Positions 34,251 to 43,700 of a DNA stretch of 57,231 bases are shown here, piece by piece. The stretch lies in assembly GCA_964506325.1 (NCBI GenBank), contig CAZDLO010000013.1, positions 1 through 57,231 on the forward strand, written 5' to 3'. Each line of letters begins with the position of its first letter. The first letter of the stretch is position 1. Under the pieces are notes generated by a model that was not told where the DNA came from, searched no databases, and saw nothing but the letters and a program-made list of their open reading frames with translations. The position numbers and the translations under genes were made by a program. Origin of the DNA: CAINVV01 sp964506325 (GTDB lineage: Bacteria > Bacteroidota > Bacteroidia > Bacteroidales > Prolixibacteraceae).

Positions 34251-34964
34251 ATGATCAGCATTCAGGATCTTCATAAATCATATGTTACAGGGAGCAACAG
34301 CCTCCATGTTCTTAAAGGACTTAACCTTGAAATTGGGGAAGGAGAATTTGTCTCCATCATGGGTTCATCCGGTTCCGGAAAATCTACCCTATTAAACATT
34401 CTTGGCGTTCTGGACGATTACGACAAAGGTAATTATTACCTGAATGGCAAAAAGATATGGGGATTAAATGAAACCCAGGCTGCCATCACCCGGAATGCCA
34501 TGATTGGTTTTATTTTCCAGTCATTCAACCTTATTTCATTTAAGAATGCCATGGAAAATGTGGCATTGCCACTCTACTACCAAAAGGTAAACCGCAAGAA
34601 GCGCAATCTTATTGCGATGGATTATCTTGACAGGCTTGGGCTCAAAGACTGGGCCCACCATCTTCCGAGTGAATTGTCGGGAGGTCAGAAACAGCGAGTT
34701 GCCATTGCGAGGGCACTTATCTCCCATCCCAAGATAATACTGGCAGATGAACCTACCGGAGCACTTGACTCACAGACCTCACTGGAGGTGATGGAAATAC
34801 TCAAGGAAGTCAATGACCAGGGGATTACCGTCATCATCGTTACCCATGAGCATGACATTGCTGCCCTAACGAAGAAAATTATCCGCCTGAAGGATGGCGT
34901 TATCGGTGAAATCATCACCAATGGTGATCTTCAGATGTACCGTGACAGAGTAAAACATGAATAA
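34251..34964 (+). CDS. ABC transporter ATP-binding protein, MacB/LolD type
   Basis: A 237-residue ATPase of the MacB/LolD family. Walker A GSSGSGKS is at 38-45, the Q-loop IFQSFNLISFKNAMENVALPL is of the LolD/MacB type, and signature LSGGQKQRVAIARAL, Walker B ILADEPTGALD and the switch VTHEHDIA follow. It powers the two permeases that start 9 bases downstream and belongs to a five-gene operon ending in a TolC-like channel. Substrate unknown: such systems export peptides, macrolides, lipids or siderophores. Confidence 0.93.
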   Translation: MISIQDLHKSYVTGSNSLHVLKGLNLEIGEGEFVSIMGSSGSGKSTLLNILGVLDDYDKGNYYLNGKKIWGLNETQAAITRNAMIGFIFQSFNLISFKNAMENVALPLYYQKVNRKKRNLIAMDYLDRLGLKDWAHHLPSELSGGQKQRVAIARALISHPKIILADEPTGALDSQTSLEVMEILKEVNDQGITVIIVTHEHDIAALTKKIIRLKDGVIGEIITNGDLQMYRDRVKHE

Positions 34965-34973
34965 AGTGAAGTT

Positions 34974-36239
34974 ATGTTTGATGTAGATATCTGGCAGGAG
35001 ATTTTCAGCACAATCAGAAAAAACAAGCTCAGGACCTTCCTGACCGGCTTTTCGGTGGCATGGGGTATATTCATGCTAATGGTTCTTCTTGGTTCAGGTA
35101 ACGGGCTTTCCAACGGCGTGAAGGAGCAGTTTGCCCAGAATGCGGTTAATGTCATGTGGATGTGGACGGGAGAGACTTCAATCCCCTACAATGGATTAAA
35201 GGAGGGTCGTGCCATTAAATTCGACAACCGGGATTACGACTTTCTCACAACCAAGGAAGAGGACATAGAGAAGGTATCCTCCAGATATTATCTCCCCAAT
35301 GATATTTTGTATGCCTACGGGAAGGAGTACGGATCCTTTGAGACCAGCACCTGCTATCCCGCCCTCAAGGATATGGAGAATATTTCCATCCAAACAGGAA
35401 GGTTTATCAACGAGATGGACATTCGTGAGTTCCGCAAGGTCGTGGTGATCGGGGATGAAATCCGCAAAGCCTTGTTCAAGGAAGAAGACCCCATTGGGAA
35501 ATATTTAAAAATCGGGGGAGTCCCGTTCAATGTGATAGGTGTTTCAAAGGATAAGAAGAGGCAGGAAAACAACCGGCAGGCCTATATGCCATTTACGACT
35601 GCGCAGCGAATATTCAGCGGAGGGGATCGTGTTCATATGTTCACGGTAACTTCAAAAATGGTTCAGACGGCTGAAGAAGCTGATACGATTACTGAAAAGA
35701 TCAGGACCGATATGGCCCAAAGGCATAATTTTGATCCAAAAGACAAAAGAGCCATGGGTTCTTTCAATATGCAGACGGAGTACATCCGTACCATGAAAAT
35801 ATTCCAGGCGATCAATCTTTTTGTCTGGATCATCGGGATAGGAACGTTGATTGCCGGGATTGTCGGGGTAAGCAACATCATGCTGATACTTGTGAAGGAA
35901 CGGACCCGGGAAATAGGTATCCGGAAGGCCATAGGTGCTACCCCGCTTTCAGTGATCGGGCTGGTACTTCTTGAATCTATCCTCATTACAACCGTAGCTG
36001 GTTATATTGGGCTTGTCATGGGGGTGGGACTGATGGAGCTTGTCAACATGGTACTGGAACAGGCAGCTTCTGCCAGTACAGCTGCCTCTGACAATGTCTT
36101 TTTTCTGAATCCCACCGTAGATTTTAAAACGGCTGTTTCTGCGACACTGATTTTGATATTCTCCGGTGCGCTGGCAGGATATTTGCCGGCCAGGAAAGCC
36201 GCCAATGTAACACCCATTGAGGCGTTAAGGGATGAATAA
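34974..36239 (+). CDS. ABC permease, MacB_PCD/FtsX type (first of pair)
   Basis: A 421-residue permease with the MacB topology: a cytoplasmic start (IFSTIRKNKLRTFLTGFSVAWGIFML), first membrane segment near 22-42, a periplasmic domain of about 230 residues, then three membrane segments in the FtsX domain (IIGIGTLIAGIVGVSNIMLIL; LVLLESILITTVAGYIGLVMG; ILIFSGALAGYLPARKAANVTPIEALRDE). MacB permeases transmit ATPase strokes through the periplasm rather than moving substrate through the membrane. It pairs with the next gene, which is related but clearly different in sequence, suggesting a heterodimer. Confidence 0.92.
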   Translation: MFDVDIWQEIFSTIRKNKLRTFLTGFSVAWGIFMLMVLLGSGNGLSNGVKEQFAQNAVNVMWMWTGETSIPYNGLKEGRAIKFDNRDYDFLTTKEEDIEKVSSRYYLPNDILYAYGKEYGSFETSTCYPALKDMENISIQTGRFINEMDIREFRKVVVIGDEIRKALFKEEDPIGKYLKIGGVPFNVIGVSKDKKRQENNRQAYMPFTTAQRIFSGGDRVHMFTVTSKMVQTAEEADTITEKIRTDMAQRHNFDPKDKRAMGSFNMQTEYIRTMKIFQAINLFVWIIGIGTLIAGIVGVSNIMLILVKERTREIGIRKAIGATPLSVIGLVLLESILITTVAGYIGLVMGVGLMELVNMVLEQAASASTAASDNVFFLNPTVDFKTAVSATLILIFSGALAGYLPARKAANVTPIEALRDE

Positions 36240-36282
36240 CAGATTTTGATTAAGATTTAAAAACCACCATAAAAAGGGATAG

Positions 36283-37554
36283 ATGTTTGATCTCGACCGA
36301 TGGAATGAAATATATTACGCACTGGCCAAGAACAAGGTCAGGAGCCTCCTCACCGCTTTCGGGGTATTCTGGGGTATCTTCATGCTTATTGTGATGGCTG
36401 GAGCTAGCAACGGACTGAAAAACGGGATCGTTGAGGGAGTCGCAAAATTTGCCACCAATTCCTGTTTCATGTGGTCTCAGCAGACCGGTGAGCCTTACAA
36501 GGGGTTCAAACGCGGAAGGCAGTGGAATATGGATTCCGATGACCTGGCCTATATCCGAAGCAATGTGCAGGAACTGGAGTTCATTTCCCCCAAGAATTTC
36601 GGATCCAGGATGAATGGGGGACCCAACACCATTCGTGGATTGAAATCGGGCGCCTACAATGTGAAAGGGGATTATCCGGAGTATGTAAAAATTGATCCCT
36701 ATACCATTCTGCAGGGAAGATGGGTCAACGATATGGATATCCTCGAAAAGCGCAAAGTGTGCGTGATCGGACAAAAAGTTTACGAGCAGATGTTTGACCC
36801 CAAAGAGAATGTGCTTGGCGAGTACCTTAAGATTTCCGGTGTCTACTACCAGGTAATCGGAGTGATCAAACCTGAAACACAGATCAACATCAATGGCCGC
36901 GCCGAGGAATCCATATTTCTCCCTTTCACGACGATGCAACAGACCTACAATATGGGCAACATGGTACATTTCCTGGCTATAACTGCAAAAAAAGGAGTAC
37001 CTGTGAGCATTGTCGAAGACAAGGTAAAGGCCATCATCAAATCACGCCATTCCATCGCCCCCACGGATGAACAGGCATTGGGCAGTGTCAATATTGAGAA
37101 GCAGTTCCAGCAGATCAGCGGACTATTTATTGCCATCGGTTTGCTAACCTGGATCGTAGGTATCGGGACTCTGATGGCAGGAGTTATCGGGGTTAGCAAC
37201 ATCATGCTTGTTATTGTGAAGGAAAGGACCAAAGAGATTGGGGTACAGCGTGCCCTGGGTGCTTCACCCCGCACTATCATCACCCAGATTATGCTTGAAA
37301 GCGTTGCACTCACTACTATTGCCGGTTATACCGGGCTCTCCCTGGGTGTGGGATTGCTCGAACTTGTGAACAAGGTGATTGAAAGCCAGCCGGCGGCACC
37401 CGGCAAAGAAGTATTCTTTCAGCATCCGGAAGTGAGCATGACGGTGGCAGTGGCATCCTTGATTATCCTTGTTCTGGCAGGACTTTTCGCAGGTTCCATT
37501 CCGGCAAAAAGAGCCCTGATGATCAAGCCAATTGAGGCGTTGAGGGAGGAATAA
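36283..37554 (+). CDS. ABC permease, MacB_PCD/FtsX type (second of pair)
   Basis: A 423-residue permease with the same topology as its upstream neighbour: IYYALAKNKVRSLLTAFGVFWGIFML, a large periplasmic domain, VGIGTLMAGVIGVSNIMLVI, MLESVALTTIAGYTGLSLG and the ending SIPAKRALMIKPIEALREE. The ATG follows AAAAAGGGAT, a possible ribosome site. Similarity to the first permease in both membrane regions indicates an old duplication; the periplasmic domains have diverged more. Confidence 0.92.
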   Translation: MFDLDRWNEIYYALAKNKVRSLLTAFGVFWGIFMLIVMAGASNGLKNGIVEGVAKFATNSCFMWSQQTGEPYKGFKRGRQWNMDSDDLAYIRSNVQELEFISPKNFGSRMNGGPNTIRGLKSGAYNVKGDYPEYVKIDPYTILQGRWVNDMDILEKRKVCVIGQKVYEQMFDPKENVLGEYLKISGVYYQVIGVIKPETQININGRAEESIFLPFTTMQQTYNMGNMVHFLAITAKKGVPVSIVEDKVKAIIKSRHSIAPTDEQALGSVNIEKQFQQISGLFIAIGLLTWIVGIGTLMAGVIGVSNIMLVIVKERTKEIGVQRALGASPRTIITQIMLESVALTTIAGYTGLSLGVGLLELVNKVIESQPAAPGKEVFFQHPEVSMTVAVASLIILVLAGLFAGSIPAKRALMIKPIEALREE

Positions 37555-37623
37555 ACAGAAAAGAGATATAAAGGTCAGATACTTGAAATAAATATTAAAT
37601 AAAAATACAAATCAAAGGTTACC

Positions 37624-38733
37624 ATGAAAAAATTTTTGAGAATTTTCGGACTAATTTTAATAGCCATCCTTTTCGTAGGGACACTGGTTTTTTTGTACAA
37701 GAAATCACAAAAGAAGCCAGATCAGTTTGAAATCAAGAGTGCCACCACCAACAGCATCATCAAAAAGACTGTTGCCACCGGTACGGTTCAGCCAAGGAAA
37801 GAAATTGAAATCAAGCCACAGGTTTCTGGAATTATCGAAAAAGTGTACCTTGAAGCGGGGCAGATAGTCCGCAAGGATGATGTGATGGCCCAGATCAACA
37901 TCATTCCCGACATGGTTATCCTGAACAATGCCGAATCCAGGCTGAAAAGGGCACAACTCAATTTCGAGGATGCCAAAATTGACTATGAACGTCAGACAAC
38001 CCTGTTTGAGAAGAAGGTTATCTCCAAAGAGGAGTACCAGAAAGCCAATCTTTCCTACAATTCTTCCCGCGAGGAGGTGGAAGCTGCTGAGAATAACCTG
38101 GAGCTTATCCGGAAAGGTGTGACGAAGAGTTCGGCCAAAACAACCAATACGCTGATCCGATCCACCATTGACGGAATGGTCCTGGATGTGCCTGTTAAAG
38201 AGGGATTTTCTGTCATACAGGCCAACACCTTCAATGCCGGCACCACCATTGCCATTGTTGCGGATATGAACGACATGATTTTCCTTGGGAAGGTTGATGA
38301 AACCGAAGTTGGAAAGATCCATGAAGGAATGAACATTGAATTGACGATCGGAGCCATTGACAATGAGAAGTTCAATGCTGTACTCAAATATATTGCTCCG
38401 AAGGGAAAGGTTGAGAACGGGGCTATCCAGTTTGAGATCAAGGCGGATGTTTTGCTGAAAAAGGACCAGTTTATCCGTTCCGGTTACAGTGCCAATGCCA
38501 ACATCGTGCTGGACCGCCGGGACAGTGTGCTTACCATTCCGGAAGGATTGCTTAAATTTGCCCATGATACTGCATTTGTTGAAATACAGAAATCTCAGGA
38601 CCAGTACGAAAAGAGATTTGTAAAAACCGGGTTGTCGGATGGTATCAATATTGAGATTGTCTCAGGATTGACCAAAGAGGACAAGATCAAAGGCAACCTT
38701 ATTGACCCTAAGAAGAAGCCGGAACAAAAGTAG
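37624..38733 (+). CDS. Periplasmic adaptor (membrane fusion protein), RND/HlyD_D23 type
   Basis: A 369-residue adaptor linking the MacB-type permeases to the outer-membrane channel. It has an N-terminal anchor (FLRIFGLILIAILFVGTLVFLY), a lipoyl-like domain (KKTVATGTVQPRKEIEIKPQ and AGQIVRKDDVMAQIN), an alpha-helical hairpin (LNNAESRLKRAQLNFEDAKI to SSREEVEAAENNLELI), and beta-barrel segments (VDETEVGKIHEGMNIELTIG). The helical hairpin docks on TolC-like proteins, which fits the next gene. Operon spacing of 69 bases upstream and 56 downstream. Confidence 0.92.
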   Translation: MKKFLRIFGLILIAILFVGTLVFLYKKSQKKPDQFEIKSATTNSIIKKTVATGTVQPRKEIEIKPQVSGIIEKVYLEAGQIVRKDDVMAQINIIPDMVILNNAESRLKRAQLNFEDAKIDYERQTTLFEKKVISKEEYQKANLSYNSSREEVEAAENNLELIRKGVTKSSAKTTNTLIRSTIDGMVLDVPVKEGFSVIQANTFNAGTTIAIVADMNDMIFLGKVDETEVGKIHEGMNIELTIGAIDNEKFNAVLKYIAPKGKVENGAIQFEIKADVLLKKDQFIRSGYSANANIVLDRRDSVLTIPEGLLKFAHDTAFVEIQKSQDQYEKRFVKTGLSDGINIEIVSGLTKEDKIKGNLIDPKKKPEQK

Positions 38734-38789
38734 TGCTCCTCCCGTAATAAATTAAGAAAAGAGGTAACTTTGATAAAAATTTGAATGTT

Positions 38790-40127
38790 ATGATACGAAC
38801 CATTTTTACCCTGGCCTACCTGCTTCTACTGGCACTTTTTGCCTCTTTGCAGGCCCAGGAGTTGTGGACCCTTGAAAAATGCATCAACTATGCTCATCAG
38901 AACAATATACAGATCAAACAGAGCGAGTTGAACACCAAATACCAGGAGAACAATCTCAAGGGGGTGAAGAGTTCCCGTTTGCCCAATATGAACGGACAAA
39001 TTTCTCAGAACCAGAATTTTGGCAGGTCACTGACCTATGATAATACCTATGTGAACGTCAATTCCGGGCAGACAGATTTTGGACTCGGTACACAGATGAC
39101 AGTTTACCAGGGCATGCAGATCAGCAATTCCATCAAGAAAACCGAGCTGGACCTGAAGGCCAGCATTGAAGACCTGGCGAAAGCAAAAGATGACATCTCC
39201 CTGAACATAGCCTCCACCTTCCTGGAGATATTATTTGCCAAGGAGCTGGTAAAAGTTTCGGAAGAACAGATTGGAATCACCAGGCAGCAATTGCAGCAAT
39301 CGCAGGAAAAGGTGAATGCCGGCAGTCTGGCCAAAGGTGCTTTGCTGGATATTGAAGCCCAGTTGGCCAGGGAAGAGCTGAACCTTGTAGATGCAAGGAG
39401 CCAGCTTCAGCTGGCTAAACTAAAACTTGCCCAGATGCTGGAGCTGGTTTACTCAGAAAGTTTTGATGTCCAGATTCCGTCGCTTCCTGAAGTTGGTGCC
39501 CAGGCATCGGTTATTGCTGCACAGGATATCTACCTCACCGCGTTGAAACAAAGGCCTGAGATCAGGGCTTCCGAATATCGTTACCAGAGTACGGAATACC
39601 AGCTTAAGATGGCCCTGAGCGCCTATTATCCTACCCTGACATTATATGCCAATTACTACAACCTCTACAACAACCAGTACAAGGATGCGAACAGGGATCC
39701 CATCAGTTTCAACGATCAATTGAGCAACAACGCCCGCAAGGGACTTGGCCTGCAGATGAATATCCCGATATTCAACCGTTTGCAGAGCAAGGTACAGGTT
39801 GACAATGCCAAAATCCAGATGCTGAATACCAAGCTTGAGCTTGAAGGCACAAAAAAGGTGCTGAGGCAGGAGATTGAAACTGCACAGACAACTGCATTCA
39901 CCTCGTTCAACCGCTTTAAGTCGAGTGAAAAGGCAGTGGTATCCCTGCAGGAAGCATTCCGTTATTCGCAAGAAAAATTCAATGTCGGGATGGTTAACGC
40001 TGTGGAATACAATACATCCAAAACAAGCTTACTGAAGGCATCTTCAGACCTGCTGAGAGCGAAATACGAATTCATTTTCAGGTCCAAGATCCTGGATTTC
40101 TACCAGGGTATTCCAATTACCTTATAG
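38790..40127 (+). CDS. TolC-family outer membrane efflux protein
   Basis: A 445-residue outer-membrane channel protein. It has a signal peptide (IRTIFTLAYLLLLALFASLQAQ) and two copies of the OEP helical repeat, first half starting LWTLEKCINYAHQNNIQIKQ and second near QRPEIRASEYRYQSTEYQL. I chose the ATG at 38790 because the frame upstream begins with TTG (38781). It would form a trimeric channel that completes the exporter with the two permeases, ATPase and adaptor. A TAACTTTG at 38765-38772 could be a weak internal promoter. Confidence 0.9.
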   Translation: MIRTIFTLAYLLLLALFASLQAQELWTLEKCINYAHQNNIQIKQSELNTKYQENNLKGVKSSRLPNMNGQISQNQNFGRSLTYDNTYVNVNSGQTDFGLGTQMTVYQGMQISNSIKKTELDLKASIEDLAKAKDDISLNIASTFLEILFAKELVKVSEEQIGITRQQLQQSQEKVNAGSLAKGALLDIEAQLAREELNLVDARSQLQLAKLKLAQMLELVYSESFDVQIPSLPEVGAQASVIAAQDIYLTALKQRPEIRASEYRYQSTEYQLKMALSAYYPTLTLYANYYNLYNNQYKDANRDPISFNDQLSNNARKGLGLQMNIPIFNRLQSKVQVDNAKIQMLNTKLELEGTKKVLRQEIETAQTTAFTSFNRFKSSEKAVVSLQEAFRYSQEKFNVGMVNAVEYNTSKTSLLKASSDLLRAKYEFIFRSKILDFYQGIPITL

Positions 40128-40141
40128 CACCTTCCGGAAGG

Positions 40142-40747
40142 TCATAGATTTAAAGTGAGCTGATTGTCCGTCAGCCTGAAGGTTTTCCTGTGGTGTTCGG
40201 TGATTCCGTTCAGGGCGATGGCCTTCCTGTGCCGGAGGGTCGGGTATCCTTTGTTTCGGTCCCATCCATAATCAGGAAAATCTGCATGAATCTTCAACAT
40301 GTAGTCATCCCTGTAGGTTTTGGCAAGCACTGAAGCGGCTGCAATCGACATAAAGCGTCCATCCCCTTTCACAAAACAGGTATGCGGTATTTTTCCGTAA
40401 GGCTTGAACCGGTTCCCATCCACAAGTATATGCAGGGGCTGAACGGGCAATTGTTCCAATGCCTTGTGCATGGCCAGGATGGATGCGTTCAGTATGTTGA
40501 TCCTGTCGATTTCCTGCTGGTCACATATGCCAACAGCCCAGGCAGTAGCTTCTTTCAGTATCAGTTCGCGCAGGGTATAGCGCTGTTTTTCAGAAAGTTG
40601 TTTAGAATCATTCAAAATATCCGAGCTGAAATTTACAGGCAGAATCACTGCAGCAGCAAAGACCGGACCGGCCAGGCAGCCCCTGCCTGCTTCGTCGCAG
40701 CCAGCTTCCATCATTCCCTCGTTGTAACACATCAGAAGTTCAGCCAT
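40142..40747 (-). CDS. rnhB: Ribonuclease HII
   Basis: Cleaves RNA in RNA-DNA hybrids and removes single ribonucleotides. The 201 residues contain the catalytic DEAGRG with Asp18 and Glu19, ASVLAKTYRD and the basic DYGWDRNKGYPTLRHRKAI of type 2 RNases H. It is 29 bases downstream of sprA on the same strand and ends 14 bases from the convergent TolC gene; a 14-base palindrome (ACCTTCCGGAAGGT, 40129-40142) sits at the junction. Confidence 0.95.
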   Translation of the reverse strand: MAELLMCYNEGMMEAGCDEAGRGCLAGPVFAAAVILPVNFSSDILNDSKQLSEKQRYTLRELILKEATAWAVGICDQQEIDRINILNASILAMHKALEQLPVQPLHILVDGNRFKPYGKIPHTCFVKGDGRFMSIAAASVLAKTYRDDYMLKIHADFPDYGWDRNKGYPTLRHRKAIALNGITEHHRKTFRLTDNQLTLNL

Positions 40748-40776
40748 GACACGTTGTTTTTGGGTTGGACTGCGGC

Positions 40777-43700
40777 TTATTGCAGAAGCGTGAACCTGAA
40801 GCTTATCCCTATGTTAGAATTTGTTGTACGGTAAGCATTTGAAATATAGGGGCTGTTCACGATCCTGTCGTAGAAGAAGCGCACAAGGAATACCTCACTC
40901 AGGTTATAATCGGCAGAGAACTTGATAGCCAAGGCATCCTGTCCGGCGGTTAGTTGTGTATTGGTTTCCACAAGTTTACGCAAAACCGTCTTGTTCTTTC
41001 CGTAAGTGACATCAGCCCTGAGGTTCAGGTCGTTGTTCACCATTTTGGATGAATTCTTCGTTTTGATGAAAAGCTTCATATTTTCGAAGCGGTAACCAAG
41101 TCCGAGACTTGCTTCGTTGTTGTACATTTCTGTAGCCTGGTTGTTGGTAAGGCTCATGGTGATGTTCCTCGACTTTCTGTATTCGATCCGGGTTGTTACA
41201 TTGTTGAGCCACGTAACATCGATGTCGAACAGGGGATTGAAGGTTTCGTTGATATTGATGGCAGTAACATCCTGCAAGGGCATGAAATTGTTCTGGGCAT
41301 CCCTGATATAACTGAATCCATCTGCAGCGGTTTCGAAATTCATGTTGGAAATATAGGTTCCCACGTTGTAGGTTGACCGGTAATCGTGCATGATATTCAT
41401 GGATTTCATCACATTCTGCAGCCCGGCGATTTTGCTTACTGCGCCGGAATACTGGATTCTCCAGTTTGGCATCATGAATTTTGCCGACGGAAACGGTGTC
41501 AGTTCGACTTTATCGGCGCTCTTTCCGGTGTAGGCGGCAAAAAATGACGGGATCAATACCTCCTGTGAAGTTGGCCCGTATCCTGCCGGGAAACCGGTTG
41601 CCGGGTCGACCTGGCCGGGCTGATAGCCAAATTCCGGATTCGGCACCCTGCCTGCGTCCAGCCGTTGAGCTATTATTTCACGGTTCTGCTGAAACTTATC
41701 CCATCCGCCTGAAGCCTGGACATAGGCTTTGCCCAATTTCTCAAAGGAGGTTCCGATAGACATTACAGACATGCTGAAGTTACCGGTGAAGGAGTTGTTG
41801 TATGCATCCCAGCCGTTTCCCTGGTTGTAAATGAGAAATTCGGAGGCATTCCTGGCAAACAGCCTGTTGGCAGTCAGTTCTACTTTCAGGTCTGGTACCG
41901 GAATTATTTTGGCCCGGAGGTTCAGCCGGGTACTGTGGCTCATCACGTAGGGCTTGTTCACGATGGTATCCCTGGTGATCCAGTCCCTGTTTGCGGCCTG
42001 AAGTCCGAAATTATCATCCTGCTGGCCCAGTATGAATGGCAGTCCCGGGGACATGGAAGTGCCTGTACCTCCTGAATAATTTTCCATTCCGAAGAGGGAG
42101 CTACCCGGCAGGTAACCATAGAGTGAAGTACCGCCGTTGGAAGTGTAGGAGAGGTTGAAATTGTAAACCATCATCAGGAACCTGGCAGTAAGTTCTCCCA
42201 GTTTTAATCCGCTCTTTGCGTCTTTATCCTTCTGGGGTGCTATTTCAATTTTTGCAAGGTCGCAATCTGCTGAGGGGGTGAATATCACCCTGTTGTCGTT
42301 GACAACCTTTACCTGGCCTGCAACAGGTTTACCGCTTTTATCCGTGACTTTTACCAGGACAGAGGCGGATGCCAGTTTGTGGAAGAAGGAGTAAGGTGCA
42401 TTTTTCTGCAGTTTCACGTTATCTTCCAGGTATTTTTTTGCGGCGGTATTCTGTCCCCTGGCATATCTCTGACGGTTGGTTTCAAGGCTCTCCCTTCTGC
42501 CCCTGCTGAATTCGCCGTATTTCTGGTTTACTGCACGCAGGTAGGGTACCTTGTTGTACAGCTGGAGGAAATCGAGCTGACCGTTAAACTGCAAAGAGCT
42601 CATGTTGCTTATCGCGTTTCCCAGGACATAGCTGCTCCTGGTGACTGCTGCAAGGTCCCAGTCGTAACCGGCCTGGTAGTTCAGTGAGGCGGAAGTCCAT
42701 TCGAGCAATGGGAGTTTGTTGACAGGGATCGAATAAATCAGATTCCAGGTATGATGATAATGGATATTTTTTCCACCTTCCATGATAGACCTCGAGATGG
42801 TATCCTTTCTTGCCTCGTATTCCGATTTATACTGAATGCTGACGTCATTGGGATCACCAATGCGTGAAGTATTAACTGCAGAAAAATCGAGTTTCAGGCT
42901 CCTGGTCAGATCGAACCTGAAATCATAATAACGGTTCCATAAGAAATCTTTCTGATAGGAGGCCGGAAGGATAAAATCCGGATTTGTTATGTTCCTGTAC
43001 TGCAGTTCGCTCTGCACATTGTTCATGTCTGAACGGATCGAAACCTGTGCGGGGGTGAGGCTGAAGTTAAAATCCCGGATAAGCGCCAGAGACTTGGGTT
43101 TTAAGAAGGAGACACTCTTGAAAGGATCGATGGATTTGGGCCTGCTGTTGAAGAGATAGGTCAGCAGGGTCCTGGAATTCTGTGTACTTTCGACAAGGGT
43201 ATTGACATCTCCGTGCTGGTACTGGTTGAAAGAATAGGAGGCGGAGAAGTTGGAAATGTCGTAGAACCTGTCTTCCCTGTCTTTGTTAGGTTTGTCGATC
43301 TGAACATTGGTGAAGTTGATACTTTTACGGGAGCTGTAATCCAGTGATATTTTTTTGATGGAGTCACGTGCCGCCTTTGTTTCGGCATTGTCAAGTGCCT
43401 CATTCAGTTTTACGTCCTTATCAACGGGTGAATATTCCGGTGTGGCAATTGCTTTGGAAAAGCTCATGTACATTGGAATTCTTACCCCTGACTCAGGCTT
43501 AAAGAACTTGCCCAGTTCCAGGTTTGTGGATACATCGTACTCTTTGGTGTCATCGATGGATCGGTTCGACATTTTTGAATCAATGTCACCAAACCCGGTG
43601 GTAAGGTACCTTCCTGAGAATGAGTAAGTACCCAGATCTGCCAGGTTTCCTGAAACCCGGCCAATGGCGGCCCAACCTCCCTTTTCCTCGAAGTCGGTCA

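Noticed and set aside
36250..36969. 239-codon minus-strand frame
   Set aside because: Antisense to the second permease and rich in His and Phe as expected from a shadow frame.
37705..38565. 286-codon minus-strand frame
   Set aside because: Antisense to the adaptor protein gene, whose domains are unmistakable; the reverse frame has no family features.
40129..40142. 14-base palindrome ACCTTCCGGAAGGT as a bidirectional terminator
   Set aside because: It has no loop and no T-run on either side, so a terminator is not supported; it may be chance at the tolC/rnhB junction.
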